Shown here: positions 37,443 through 45,745 of the stretch, one piece after another | How positions within the stretch are numbered: position 1 is the stretch's first letter | How the letters are laid out: each line of letters opens with the position of its first letter | NCBI RefSeq assembly: GCF_013032505.1 | Contig: NZ_WQCG01000001.1 | Span: 868,001 to 932,000 of the forward strand | Direction of reading: 5' to 3' | DNA: 64,000 nucleotides | Source of the DNA: Ruegeria atlantica | Lineage (GTDB): Bacteria > Pseudomonadota > Alphaproteobacteria > Rhodobacterales > Rhodobacteraceae | Made by a program: the position numbers and the translations under genes | Notes under the pieces: generated by a model | Database searches by the model: none | What the model saw: only the letters and a program-made list of their open reading frames with translations | Told to the model about the DNA's origin: nothing

Positions 37443-37480
37443 GTATTGATCACGGTTTAGGCGGTAGTGAGATTATCGAA

Positions 37481-38353
37481 ATGAGCATCCGGTCACTGCG
37501 AACTCTGATCGCAGTTCATCGACATGGTAGCTTCCGTGCCGCGTCAGAGGCGGAGCATCTAACTCCGTCGGCGGTCAGTCACCAGATGCGGAATCTGGAG
37601 GTCACGTTGGGGCTCGTTTTGTTTGACCGATCGGCCAAATCACCCAAACTGAACCATGCCGGGCTAACGTTCGTCGGAGAGGCCGCTGCGGTGGTGGCCG
37701 CTTATGACGGTTTGGCGGAAAAGGTGAAGTCGAACAACGATCTCTCGGGTGAAATAACTTTGGGAGCCGTTCCAACGACCCTGACTGGATTAGTGCCGAT
37801 TGCGCTAGCGAGGCTAAAGTCGGTGCACCCCGATATCCATGTACGGATTGTCCCAGGTTTGACCAATCAGCTTTTGCTACAGTTGGACCGCGGGCAGATT
37901 CAAGCGGCGATCATCTCCCGACCAGATGTTCTGCCAAACACGTTGGAATTCTCTGAAATTGTAGCCGAGAAATTGGTCCTGCTTGTCTCGGAAAACACCT
38001 CAGATTTGCCTCCGAAAGAACTGCTTGGTGCGTCACCTTTTATTCGTTTTACGCGTGATGCGGTTGTAGGAAGGCAAATCGAGACTTGGCTGCAAAGAAA
38101 GGGCATTGAAGTCAAAGACGCCATGGAGCTAGAGAGCCTTGAAGCAATCTCAAGTATGGTGGCCGCTGAACTTGGCGTATCAATCATACCAGACAGCCGC
38201 TTAGCTGCATATGACCACTTGCGGCTCAAAAGGATCCCCCTCGAAACGAACGGACCTAAGCGCATTGTTGGCTTGGCAAGTATGACGGCGTCGCCTCACA
38301 CCAAAATGATCGACGCAGTTACGGCGGCGCTATTGGAAGCAGCAGATAGTTAG
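37481..38353 (+). CDS. LysR family regulator of the adjacent dioxygenase genes
   Basis: 290 residues. Winged helix SIRSLRTLIAVHRHGSF followed by AASEAEHLTPSAVSHQMRNLE; effector domain from about residue 88 (GEITLGAVPTTLTGLVPIAL), ending near IDAVTAALLEA. It is divergent from the TauD-type gene and faces a T-N11-A palindrome in the shared gap, so it probably controls that dioxygenase and alcohol dehydrogenase and represses itself. Effector not known. Confidence 0.88.
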   Translation: MSIRSLRTLIAVHRHGSFRAASEAEHLTPSAVSHQMRNLEVTLGLVLFDRSAKSPKLNHAGLTFVGEAAAVVAAYDGLAEKVKSNNDLSGEITLGAVPTTLTGLVPIALARLKSVHPDIHVRIVPGLTNQLLLQLDRGQIQAAIISRPDVLPNTLEFSEIVAEKLVLLVSENTSDLPPKELLGASPFIRFTRDAVVGRQIETWLQRKGIEVKDAMELESLEAISSMVAAELGVSIIPDSRLAAYDHLRLKRIPLETNGPKRIVGLASMTASPHTKMIDAVTAALLEAADS

Positions 38354-38887
38354 CGGGTTTATCTGGGAGTTGGCACTCCAAAAGGTATCCAGAAGACACT
38401 TTCGACCAATTGAACCAAGAAAACTGGAAGTCAAAATTGGGCTTGGTTCAGTCATTAGCATGCAACGTGGAGAAAAACGGCTTCGAGCCCATAACGAACA
38501 CTCATCCGATGTCGTTTTGCCGTTCTGCAAAGTATCTCTGGCATTATCCAATGCAAAATTGAGAGATGGTGAGGCAATGTATGGCCGGAAAAACAGTATT
38601 TACGCTCATTATTTGCAGTCTATTTTGCTGAAAAACATACAGTTCTGACATGCAAAACACCTGCATTCGAACCCATCTCACGAAAACTCCCTGTAAATTG
38701 CAGGTTATCAGGGAAATCCAGTCCAAAGCGACCCCGCCAAATTGCGTCACTGAAACTTGGGCTTGAATTGCACTCTGAGTGTACGGTTTGCTTCGTCTCT
38801 GATTGAAAGCGCATGCGCCAACTCGCGGGAATTACGACACAATTCCGGGTCAGAAAACACAGCTGAAGCGAGACAGGTATGAGTGGC
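38354..38887. other. 534-base gap before the insertion sequences
   Basis: A block resembling the intergenic repeat in reverse orientation (CGGCTTCGAGCCCATAACGAAC, about 38477-38498, is close to GGCTCGAAGCGG of other copies) is the only feature. The rest is AT-richer than its surroundings and holds no supported gene. It may include the scar of older IS activity. Confidence 0.45.
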
Positions 38888-39542
38888 GGTGCTGTCAGAC
38901 TAATTCGAACCAGTCTCAGTTTGCTGCGGAAACCGCGAAACTATCCAGGACAAAGTTGACGCCACTCGCTACGAGCGGCGGCGCGGGTCAGCTTGACGTT
39001 GTCTCGACTGGCGAGCGATCTTTCCTAGTTGAAGTGGTTGTAGACGGAGGAGTGGACGGTGGCGAATTTCTGCAAACTTCGCATGCGCCTGAAACGCTGC
39101 ATCGCGCGCTCACGTCGTCGAAACGGCAGTTGCAAGTTCTCGACGCGGTTGTTGTGCCACCTGCCCGTCCGTTGTTTTTCCAGTGCACCCATTTCTCTGA
39201 GCGCAGCCTTGTAGGATGCGAAGCGATCTGTGACTACTTTTTCAGCTTTGCCGTACCGCTTAATTAATTTCCTGAGGAATTTCAATGCTGCAGCTTTGTT
39301 TCGACGTTTGGTGACAACGGCTTCCAGCACCTCACCTTCGTGATCAACGGCCCGCCAAAGATAGTGTCGCTTGCCATTCACTTTCACGAAAACCTCGTCC
39401 ACGTGCCACTTCCATTTCGAGAATGCGCGCAGCTGCTGAACACGCTTTCTTCGGGTATCTGACGGTTTCATGGCTCACGTCGATGCCTCGCTTATGAAGC
39501 AGATCTTCGACATTTCGAAGCGAGAGTGGAAACCGAAAATAC
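38888..39542 (-). mobile_element. IS6-family insertion sequence, truncated copy A
   Basis: Left end GGTGCTGTCAGAC is near-identical to the left end of copy B at 39543 (GGTGCTGTCGGAC). The element is cut off at 39542 exactly where copy B begins, so its right end is lost. About 40 bases are also deleted inside the transposase gene near 39440-39465. IS6-type assignment is from the transposase. Confidence 0.75.
39025..39530 (-). pseudogene. IS6-type transposase remnant, copy A
   Basis: Middle part of a DDE transposase: WHVDEVFVKVNGKRHYLW with catalytic Asp, VVTDRFASYKAALR with the second Asp, RVENLQLPFRRRERAMQR with Glu. The 5-prime part is interrupted by a deletion (relative to copy B, MKPSDTRRKRVQQL follows directly where WNRFGPMFAAEI would be), and the 3-prime end has TAG where copy B has CAG (YNHFNQERSL). 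Not functional. Confidence 0.85.
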
Positions 39543-40320
39543 GGTGCTGTCGGACGAATTCGAACTCGTCTCTATTGGGCCAGTGACGCTGTCCTTTATC
39601 CCGCACCAAGTTCGCGCCATTCGGTAAGAACGGCGTTGCGTGTCAGCTTGAAGATGTCTCTGCTGGCTAGCGATCTTTCCTGGTTGAAATGGTTGTAAAC
39701 GGAGGAGTGGACGGAAGCGAATTTCTGCAAACTTCGCATACGCCTGAACCGTTGCATGGCGCGTTCTCTGTGTCGGAACGGCAGGTGCGAATTCTCAACA
39801 CGGTTGTTGAGCCATCTGCCCGTCATTTGCTTTTCCAACGCACCCAAGTCTCTGAGCGCCGCCTTGTAGGATGCAAAGCGATCTGTGACTACTTCTTCAG
39901 CTTTGCCGTGCCGCTTCATCAATTTTTTGAGGAATTTCAGTGCTGCAGCTTTGTTTCGGCGCTTCGTGACAACGGCTTCCAGCACCTCGCCTTCGTGATC
40001 AACAGCCCCCAGAGATAGTGGCGTTTGCAATTTACCTTCACGAAAACCTCGTCAACGTGCCACTTCCATTTTGAAAAGGCTCGGAGTTGCTGAACACGCT
40101 TTCGTCTGATCTCGGCAGCAAACATTGGGCCAAACCTGTTCCACCAATATCGGACAGTTTCGTGACTCACCTCGATGCCTCGCTCATGCAGCAGATCTTC
40201 GACATTCCAAAGCGAGAGTGGAAACCGAATATACAGCATCACCGCCAGGCGGATGATCTCAGGACTGGTTTTGAAGTACTTGAAGGTGGCAGGTTTGGTC
40301 ATTCCTAAATGTTATGCACC
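39543..40320 (-). mobile_element. IS6-family insertion sequence, copy B
   Basis: About 778 bases, a normal IS6 size. Left end GGTGCTGTCGGACG; right end reads inward from 40320 as GGTGCATAACATT, sharing GGTGC with the left end as a short inverted repeat. It adjoins copy A head-to-tail, in the same orientation. No target duplication can be checked because copy A is truncated by it. Confidence 0.75.
39596..40302 (-). pseudogene. IS6-type transposase, frameshifted, copy B
   Basis: The N-terminal frame begins at 40302 (MTKPATFKYFKTSPEIIRLA, HTH region, WNVEDLLHERGIEVSHETVR) and runs into the DDE domain (WHVDEVFVKVNCKRHYLWG). A one-base deletion near 40010-40014 (TGGGGGCTG where copy A has TGGCGGGCCG) shifts the rest (AVDHEGEVLEAVVTKRRN, VVTDRFASY, RVENSHLPFR) to another frame ending at 39596. 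Repairing it would give a 235-residue transposase with an intact DDE set. Confidence 0.88.
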
Positions 40321-40608
40321 CGCCCTGCCCCGCTCAAGCAAAGTTAATCTGACAAGACCCCGAAATGGTCAAAACAAAGGAAGAGGCGCTAAGCGCAACG
40401 ATCGCAAAATAGAAATTAAACAGAATACTTTTAGAGTTTGTAATGACTATTTTGATTTCGAACCTGCCGTAGACTTCCTCTGCAACTTTTCGCCCAGTGG
40501 AAGAAAAGCTTAGCGACTATGTTAACTTTTAATTGTCTACTAGTTTTCGCGATTCAGGGCGGTTTCTCAGTCGATATAGCAATGGGTCTGAGCTCGCGAA
40601 GGGAGTCA

Positions 40609-41433
40609 TTACACTCCGGCGAAGAGTATTTGTTTCTTGCGATCTGCATCCCTTTGACACAAAACGAAATCGTTCTCATGCAAAAAACCCTGAGGGGAGG
40701 ACGCAACTAAAAAATGCCCAAAATCATCTCGCCCTGCGACTAGCGCAACCAAAGTTTTCACTCCGTTTTGCTGTTTCATTGAGGGCTTTATGAAACGCAA
40801 CGCCACACCAATGCGTCTATCGTCCGTGTTATTGGGCCCTGATGCGTGAAAGAGATGCCCGTGATGCATGGATGCCTGCCCTGCACGCAATTCGGCAGCA
40901 ACTGCATCTTTTTCGTTCACATCGACTGCGATTTCCTGCCCACGTGACAAAAGATTGTTTTCGCTGAAGGTGTCCACGTGAGGCACGATCCGGCTTTTAT
41001 GGCTGCCAGGAACAAACCTCATACACCCGCTTTGCTCAGACGCTTCTGAAATCGCAACCCAACAGGTTACCTCTTCAGCATCATCCAAACCCCAATAGGT
41101 CAAGTCTTGGTGCCACGAGACTATCTTCGATGATCGCGCTTCTTTTACGAAAAGTGCACCGCTCCAAACCATGAGGTCCGGCCCCAACACTTTTGAAGCA
41201 GCCTCAATCAGCTTCGGATGGCGAAGAAGTGCATCGAATGATGGTATCAGCCTGTCTGGATAAGAATATAGAAGCTTGAGTTTCTCTGGGTCGTCTCTGA
41301 GAATAAGCTCTGCTTTCTCAAAATCATCGCGCAGCGTTTGGACCTCGGAAGCTGTCAGGATATCCAGCGGAGCTACGAAACCGTCTCTTTCATAAGTCTT
41401 TGCAATATCACGCATTCGCCTATCCATCGTCAT
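40609..41433 (-). CDS. phytanoyl-CoA dioxygenase (PhyH)-like Fe/2-oxoglutarate oxygenase
   Basis: 274 residues. Iron ligands His108-x-Asp110 (SWHQDLTYWG) and His196 (LFHASGPNN), with Arg212 for 2-oxoglutarate. PhyH-family bacterial members hydroxylate many substrates, so the name is structural. It overlaps the 3-prime end of the idonate-dehydrogenase-like gene by 14 bases and shares its direction, so it belongs to that operon. A second PhyH gene stands in the hexuronate operon at 55936. Confidence 0.87.
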   Translation of the reverse strand: MTMDRRMRDIAKTYERDGFVAPLDILTASEVQTLRDDFEKAELILRDDPEKLKLLYSYPDRLIPSFDALLRHPKLIEAASKVLGPDLMVWSGALFVKEARSSKIVSWHQDLTYWGLDDAEEVTCWVAISEASEQSGCMRFVPGSHKSRIVPHVDTFSENNLLSRGQEIAVDVNEKDAVAAELRAGQASMHHGHLFHASGPNNTDDRRIGVALRFIKPSMKQQNGVKTLVALVAGRDDFGHFLVASSPQGFLHENDFVLCQRDADRKKQILFAGV

Positions 41434-42478
41434 TTTCCGGAAACGTTAACTGCACTTTCATTGATTGGCTTCGATCAGACGCGACCTCAAAGGCAGTAAC
41501 AGCCTCGCCAACTTCGAAGGAATGCGTCACCAACTGGTCGACGTTTATTAGTCCGCTTCGCATCATCTCGACCGCGACTGAGAACTCGGAATGGAAACGG
41601 AAAGACCCGCGAAGCACTATCTCTTTTGCAGTCAACGCCTGCATTGGCACAGTCATATCTCCACCCAGACCAAGCTGAACCAATGTTCCACCCGGTCGCA
41701 AGCATGCGACGCCAGAAGCCAGAGCCGATTGAGCCCCAGAACACTCCAGTTGGACATCAACCTGGCCCTTGTCGTTTTCAAACTGCTCCAGTTTTTGCGG
41801 ATCGGCGTAGGTGTTGATGACATCGTCTGCCCCGCATTCACGCGCCAGAGCGAGGGTCTGGTCCGAGATATCCGTCGCCACTATTCTGGCCGCTCCAGAA
41901 CGGCGTACCGCCAAGATCGTGAGGCAGCCAATCGGGCCGCATCCCGTTATAAGTACCGTTTTGCCTAAGAGGTTCCCGGCTTGTTTAATCGCGTGCAAAC
42001 AGACAGCCACAGGTTCGGCCATAGCGGCCTGCGCAGGGCTCAACCCATCTGCCGGAACACATTGACTGGCTTTCGCCACGAGTTTGCTTTGAAAAGCGCC
42101 TTGGATATGCGGGAACGGCATCGCGCTGCCATAGAACTTCATATCAAGACAGTGGTTTTGCTGCCCGTTCAGACAATAAATGCAGGCTTGGCAAGGGCGG
42201 GATGGAGAAACTGCAACCAATTGGCCTAAGTGCAGCCCCTGCACACTTGACCCGACTTTCACGATTTCTCCGGCGACTTCATGTCCTAGCACCATCGGCT
42301 GACGCAACTTGATCGCACCGAAACCACCGTGGTTATAATAATGCAGGTCAGAGCCGCAAATCCCACCCGCGCGCATGGCAATCAAGACTTCGTCTGGCCC
42401 CACGTCGTGTACGTCCCGGTTTTCCAACCTCAGATCTTTTGCGGCATGGATAACAACAGCAACATTGGCCGAAGACAT
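41420..42478 (-). CDS. L-idonate 5-dehydrogenase-like zinc alcohol dehydrogenase
   Basis: 352 residues, NAD(P)-dependent medium-chain dehydrogenase. Catalytic zinc site GGICGSDLHYYNHGG and LGHEVAG; structural zinc RPCQACIYCLNGQQNHC; Rossmann VLITGCGPIGCLTILAVRR. HYYNHGGFGAIKLRQPMVLG matches L-idonate 5-dehydrogenases, which interconvert L-idonate and 5-ketogluconate. The start follows AGGGAG at 8 bases. Divergent from the gluconate-5-dehydrogenase-like SDR at 42548: the two enzymes together would turn idonate into gluconate. A gluconate kinase is not in view. Confidence 0.82.
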   Translation of the reverse strand: MSSANVAVVIHAAKDLRLENRDVHDVGPDEVLIAMRAGGICGSDLHYYNHGGFGAIKLRQPMVLGHEVAGEIVKVGSSVQGLHLGQLVAVSPSRPCQACIYCLNGQQNHCLDMKFYGSAMPFPHIQGAFQSKLVAKASQCVPADGLSPAQAAMAEPVAVCLHAIKQAGNLLGKTVLITGCGPIGCLTILAVRRSGAARIVATDISDQTLALARECGADDVINTYADPQKLEQFENDKGQVDVQLECSGAQSALASGVACLRPGGTLVQLGLGGDMTVPMQALTAKEIVLRGSFRFHSEFSVAVEMMRSGLINVDQLVTHSFEVGEAVTAFEVASDRSQSMKVQLTFPENDDG

Positions 42479-42547
42479 TGCACAGACTCCCTATACATAT
42501 TGCCAAAAGATACGGATAGTCGGTGCTGACAACCAAGGGGTTTTTGC

Positions 42548-43315
42548 ATGATGCTTGAAATGTTCAACCTAGAGGGAAAACGCGCACTAGTAACAGGCTC
42601 TAGCCAAGGCATTGGATTTGCGTTGGCCCGTGGCTTGGCTGCCGCCGGTTCGCAAGTCGTTTTGAACGGGCGCGACACCGCGAAACTAGCGGCAGCGGCA
42701 TCCGAGTTGAGCGAAACAGGCGCCTCAGTACGTGAACTTTCGTTCGATGCAACCGATCATAAAGGTGTCCGATCTGCCGTGGACAACTTTGAAGACAATG
42801 TCGGCCCCATAGACATCCTGATAAACAACGCCGGAATGCAATACAGGACGGAGCTACAGGATTTCCCCGCTGATGCCTTCGAGCACCTACTACAGACAAA
42901 TGTAGCGTCCGTCTTTCATGTCGGTCAGGCTGTGGCACGGCACATGATTGAAAGAAAGTCAGGCAAGATCATTAACATTGCGTCGGTTCAATCCGCATTG
43001 GCAAGACCGGGTATTGCGCCTTACACGGCGACAAAAGGTGCCGTGACCAACCTTACAAAGGGAATGGCGACTGATTGGGCTAAGTATGGCCTAAACTGCA
43101 ATGCCATTGCGCCTGGATATTTCGATACACCTTTGAACGCCGCATTGGTTGCTGACCCTGAGTTTAGTGCATGGCTCGAGAAACGCACCCCGGCCGGTCG
43201 CTGGGGCAATGTGGAAGAACTTGTCGGCGCCGCCATATTCCTTGCCTCCCCTGCATCCAGTTTCGTCAATGGACATACTCTCTACGTTGATGGCGGAATA
43301 ACGGCGTCACTTTGA
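42548..43315 (+). CDS. SDR, gluconate 5-dehydrogenase-like
   Basis: 255-residue short-chain dehydrogenase. NAD(P) motif VTGSSQGIGFALARGL, NNAG motif (INNAGMQYRTELQDF), Ser (INIASVQSA) and YTATKGAV with catalytic Tyr and Lys. FNLEGKRALVTG and MQYRTELQDFPADAFEHLLQ are typical of gluconate 5-dehydrogenase (IdnO type), which reduces 5-ketogluconate to gluconate. Divergent from the idonate-dehydrogenase-like gene with 69 bases between starts. It is followed in convergence by the LysE exporter gene. Confidence 0.82.
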   Translation: MMLEMFNLEGKRALVTGSSQGIGFALARGLAAAGSQVVLNGRDTAKLAAAASELSETGASVRELSFDATDHKGVRSAVDNFEDNVGPIDILINNAGMQYRTELQDFPADAFEHLLQTNVASVFHVGQAVARHMIERKSGKIINIASVQSALARPGIAPYTATKGAVTNLTKGMATDWAKYGLNCNAIAPGYFDTPLNAALVADPEFSAWLEKRTPAGRWGNVEELVGAAIFLASPASSFVNGHTLYVDGGITASL

Positions 43316-43362
43316 TTTGTGTCTTTCAACCGTCTGCTAGGTACGACTGACGCAGGCTTTGT

Positions 43363-43953
43363 TTAAAGCGCCGACGCCAAAGCAGTCACCACAACAACCA
43401 TCAATGAAGCCGCCATCGCAAAGTTGATCCTTTGATGTGATCTCTCACTTAAATCAAGGCTGCCTAGCTTCGCGCCAGCACCCAGCCAGATCATGTGCAC
43501 TGGCACCCAAACCATATTGAATATTACGATTTTTATGACGACCTCCCAAACGGGCGCATCGGGCAAAAAGGCAAACCCTGAAAACAATGCAGTGCCAACC
43601 ACGTAAGCCTTGGGATTAATGAACTGAAGTGTCAGCCCGTTCGCAAAACCAAGTGGCGAGACCGCGGGGGAAAACCCGACCTTTGAGCCAGCTCTTGCAA
43701 TACGCCAGGCAAGAAATCCCAAATACCCAACAGAGGCAAATAGCAGCAAAGTTCTAAGTACCGGTATAGCCAAAGCTACTGCAGCGACTCCAGAGACAAC
43801 AAACATCATGTTGATGAACCCGCCCAGCATCAAACCGGCCACAAAAGCGAGCCCAGCTCGAAAACCAAATGCTGATCCAATACCCGCAGTTGTCAAAACA
43901 CCTGGGCCAGGCGTAATCAGCAGAAAGAAAACCGCAACGGCAAACTCAAACAC
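43363..43953 (-). CDS. LysE family exporter
   Basis: 196 residues, six membrane segments. The hallmark FLLITPGPGVLTTAGIGS is at the N-terminus, and NGLTLQFINPKAY in the middle is the LysE/RhtB pattern. Start is GTG at 43953 with no strong ribosome site. Last gene of a minus-strand operon for sugar-acid breakdown, 16 bases from its neighbour, so an export function for a pathway side-product or an amino acid is possible. Confidence 0.87.
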   Translation of the reverse strand: MFEFAVAVFFLLITPGPGVLTTAGIGSAFGFRAGLAFVAGLMLGGFINMMFVVSGVAAVALAIPVLRTLLLFASVGYLGFLAWRIARAGSKVGFSPAVSPLGFANGLTLQFINPKAYVVGTALFSGFAFLPDAPVWEVVIKIVIFNMVWVPVHMIWLGAGAKLGSLDLSERSHQRINFAMAASLMVVVVTALASAL

Positions 43954-43969
43954 TATTCAGATTGGCCTT

Positions 43970-44893
43970 CTACAGATCTCTGCATTCCGGCACAGCTGTG
44001 ATCACCGATCCGTCCTTAAGGTGTTGCAGGAGATTGTCGACAGTCAGGTCACCCATTGCTGCACGCGTCTCAAAAGTCGCGCTACCAGCGTGAGGGAGAA
44101 GAACGACATTGGACAACTCGCGCAATGCTTTTGGAACGCGCGGTTCGTCCTCGAAGACATCAAGCCCTGCCCACCCGAGCTCACCGTTTTGCAATGCACT
44201 AATTAAGGCAGTTTCGTCGACAACCGAACCTCGACTAACGTTTATCAGAGTGCCGTCTGCCCCCAACGCGCGCAACACCTCAGCGTTGACCAGCCTATTG
44301 GTCGACGGGCCGCCGGGCGTGATGCATATGAGGACGTCCACATGCTCTGCCATTTCAACCAAATTGTCGAAATATCGGTACGGGACATCCTTTTGATTGC
44401 GGGTGTGATATGAGATTTCGGGGGCCCACGGCTCCAACTTATCAACAATCGCCTGACCAATGCGACCAAGACCAAGAATGCCTATTTTTTGATTGTCCGC
44501 TGATCGCGTCAAAGGGGCATTACCTTCAACTTCCCACCGTCCGGACCGAACGTAATTATCGTCACGTACGAGCTCTCGATAACATGACAGCAACAGCAGA
44601 ACGGCGGTGGTTGCGACTTCTTTGTTCAACACATTGGGCGTGTGAGTCACAACAATCCCGCGCTCAGCCGCAGCACTTGCGTCGACGGCGTCGTAACCGA
44701 CTCCATAGACGCTGATCATCTTCAGATTACTGAGTGAAATCATTAGGTCATGCGGAACGCCATCATGCCCATTTGTAACGATATGCGTAATACTTTCCGC
44801 GTTGAAATCGTCCAATTGTTGAATATTGAACACTGAGGACAGGCGTTCTCGCATCCGTTCAGTGATCCCTCCGATTTGCAATAAGTCAGTCAT
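43970..44893 (-). CDS. D-isomer-specific 2-hydroxyacid dehydrogenase
   Basis: 307 residues. Dehydrogenase core with NAD motif GILGLGRIGQAI, catalytic Arg in NVSRGSVVDE, Glu in VFEDEP, and His in LLPHAGSAT; the family includes glyoxylate/hydroxypyruvate reductases. ATG at 44893 overlaps the upstream stop as ATGACTGA. After a FAH hydrolase releasing pyruvate and a hydroxy or oxo acid, this enzyme would interconvert the second product, for example glyoxylate/glycolate or pyruvate/lactate. Exact substrate is inferred. Confidence 0.87.
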   Translation of the reverse strand: MTDLLQIGGITERMRERLSSVFNIQQLDDFNAESITHIVTNGHDGVPHDLMISLSNLKMISVYGVGYDAVDASAAAERGIVVTHTPNVLNKEVATTAVLLLLSCYRELVRDDNYVRSGRWEVEGNAPLTRSADNQKIGILGLGRIGQAIVDKLEPWAPEISYHTRNQKDVPYRYFDNLVEMAEHVDVLICITPGGPSTNRLVNAEVLRALGADGTLINVSRGSVVDETALISALQNGELGWAGLDVFEDEPRVPKALRELSNVVLLPHAGSATFETRAAMGDLTVDNLLQHLKDGSVITAVPECRDL

Positions 44894-45734
44894 CTTGGCC
44901 GACCTCTTGCCGCTGAACGCCAAGCCCATCGATACGAAGCTCCATGACGTCGCCTTTTTTCAGATAAACTGGTTCCGGTTTGATCCCCATTCCAACACCG
45001 GGCGGTGTTCCGGTTGAAATGACGTCACCGGGGTGCAGTGTAAAAAGTTGGCTTAGATGCTCAATGATCTCGGCAACGGAAAAGATCATCGTGGCGGTAT
45101 TCCCGGTTTGCATGCGCTGACCGTTTACATCCAGTGACATACCAAGACTTTGAGGATCCGGCACCTCATCCCGGGTCACTAACCACGGGCCGGTAGGGCC
45201 ATATGTGTCGCAGGATTTTCCTTTGGTCCATTGACCTGTCAGTTGCGTTTGAAAATGCCTTTCCGACACGTCGTTTACGATGCAATAGCCCGCAACATAT
45301 TCGAGTGCGTCGGCCTTGGAAACGTATTTGGCGGTTTTTCCGATGACGACGCCCAGTTCGCATTCCCAGTCGGTGTGTGTAGATCCCCGCGGCATGACAA
45401 CATCGTCATAGGCACCAATGACAGCTGAGTTCGCCTTGAAAAAAAGTATCGGATGTTCGGGAATATCTGCGCCGGTTTCTGCAGCATGGTCCGAGTAGTT
45501 CAGACCGATGCAAAGAAATTTACCGATGTCACCGACACACGGCGCGATACGAGGGTCACCCTCTACAATTGGCAGGTTGTTCGGATCCAATGACCGCAGG
45601 TTATCAAGCGTTCCGTCATCCAACATATCCCCCGTGATATCATTGATATGAGCGGACAGATCCCGCAATTGACCCTCAGAGTCGACCAGGGCCGGTTTTT
45701 CCGAGCCATTGGCTCCGTAACGAACAAGTTTCAT
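44886..45734 (-). CDS. fumarylacetoacetate hydrolase family protein, likely 2,4-diketo-3-deoxy-sugar-acid hydrolase
   Basis: 282 residues. Metal-binding FAH marks: PRGSTHTDWECELGVVIGK (Glu pair) and IVNDVSERHFQ, ending STGTPPGVGMGIKP. In non-phosphorylating L-fuconate/L-rhamnonate/pentonate pathways the FAH hydrolase splits a 2,4-diketo-3-deoxy acid to pyruvate and a hydroxyacid; the neighbouring SDR and IlvD/Edd dehydratase supply the two preceding steps. AAAGGAACAGAA precedes the ATG. FAH members also act as ureidoglycolate lyases or hydratases, so the assignment rests on context. Confidence 0.78.
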   Translation of the reverse strand: MKLVRYGANGSEKPALVDSEGQLRDLSAHINDITGDMLDDGTLDNLRSLDPNNLPIVEGDPRIAPCVGDIGKFLCIGLNYSDHAAETGADIPEHPILFFKANSAVIGAYDDVVMPRGSTHTDWECELGVVIGKTAKYVSKADALEYVAGYCIVNDVSERHFQTQLTGQWTKGKSCDTYGPTGPWLVTRDEVPDPQSLGMSLDVNGQRMQTGNTATMIFSVAEIIEHLSQLFTLHPGDVISTGTPPGVGMGIKPEPVYLKKGDVMELRIDGLGVQRQEVGQDD

Positions 45735-45745
45735 TTCTGTTCCTT

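Noticed and set aside
38803..40018. Plus-strand frames opposite the IS transposases
   Set aside because: Shadows of the minus-strand DDE transposase remnants; both copies show the same antisense frames.
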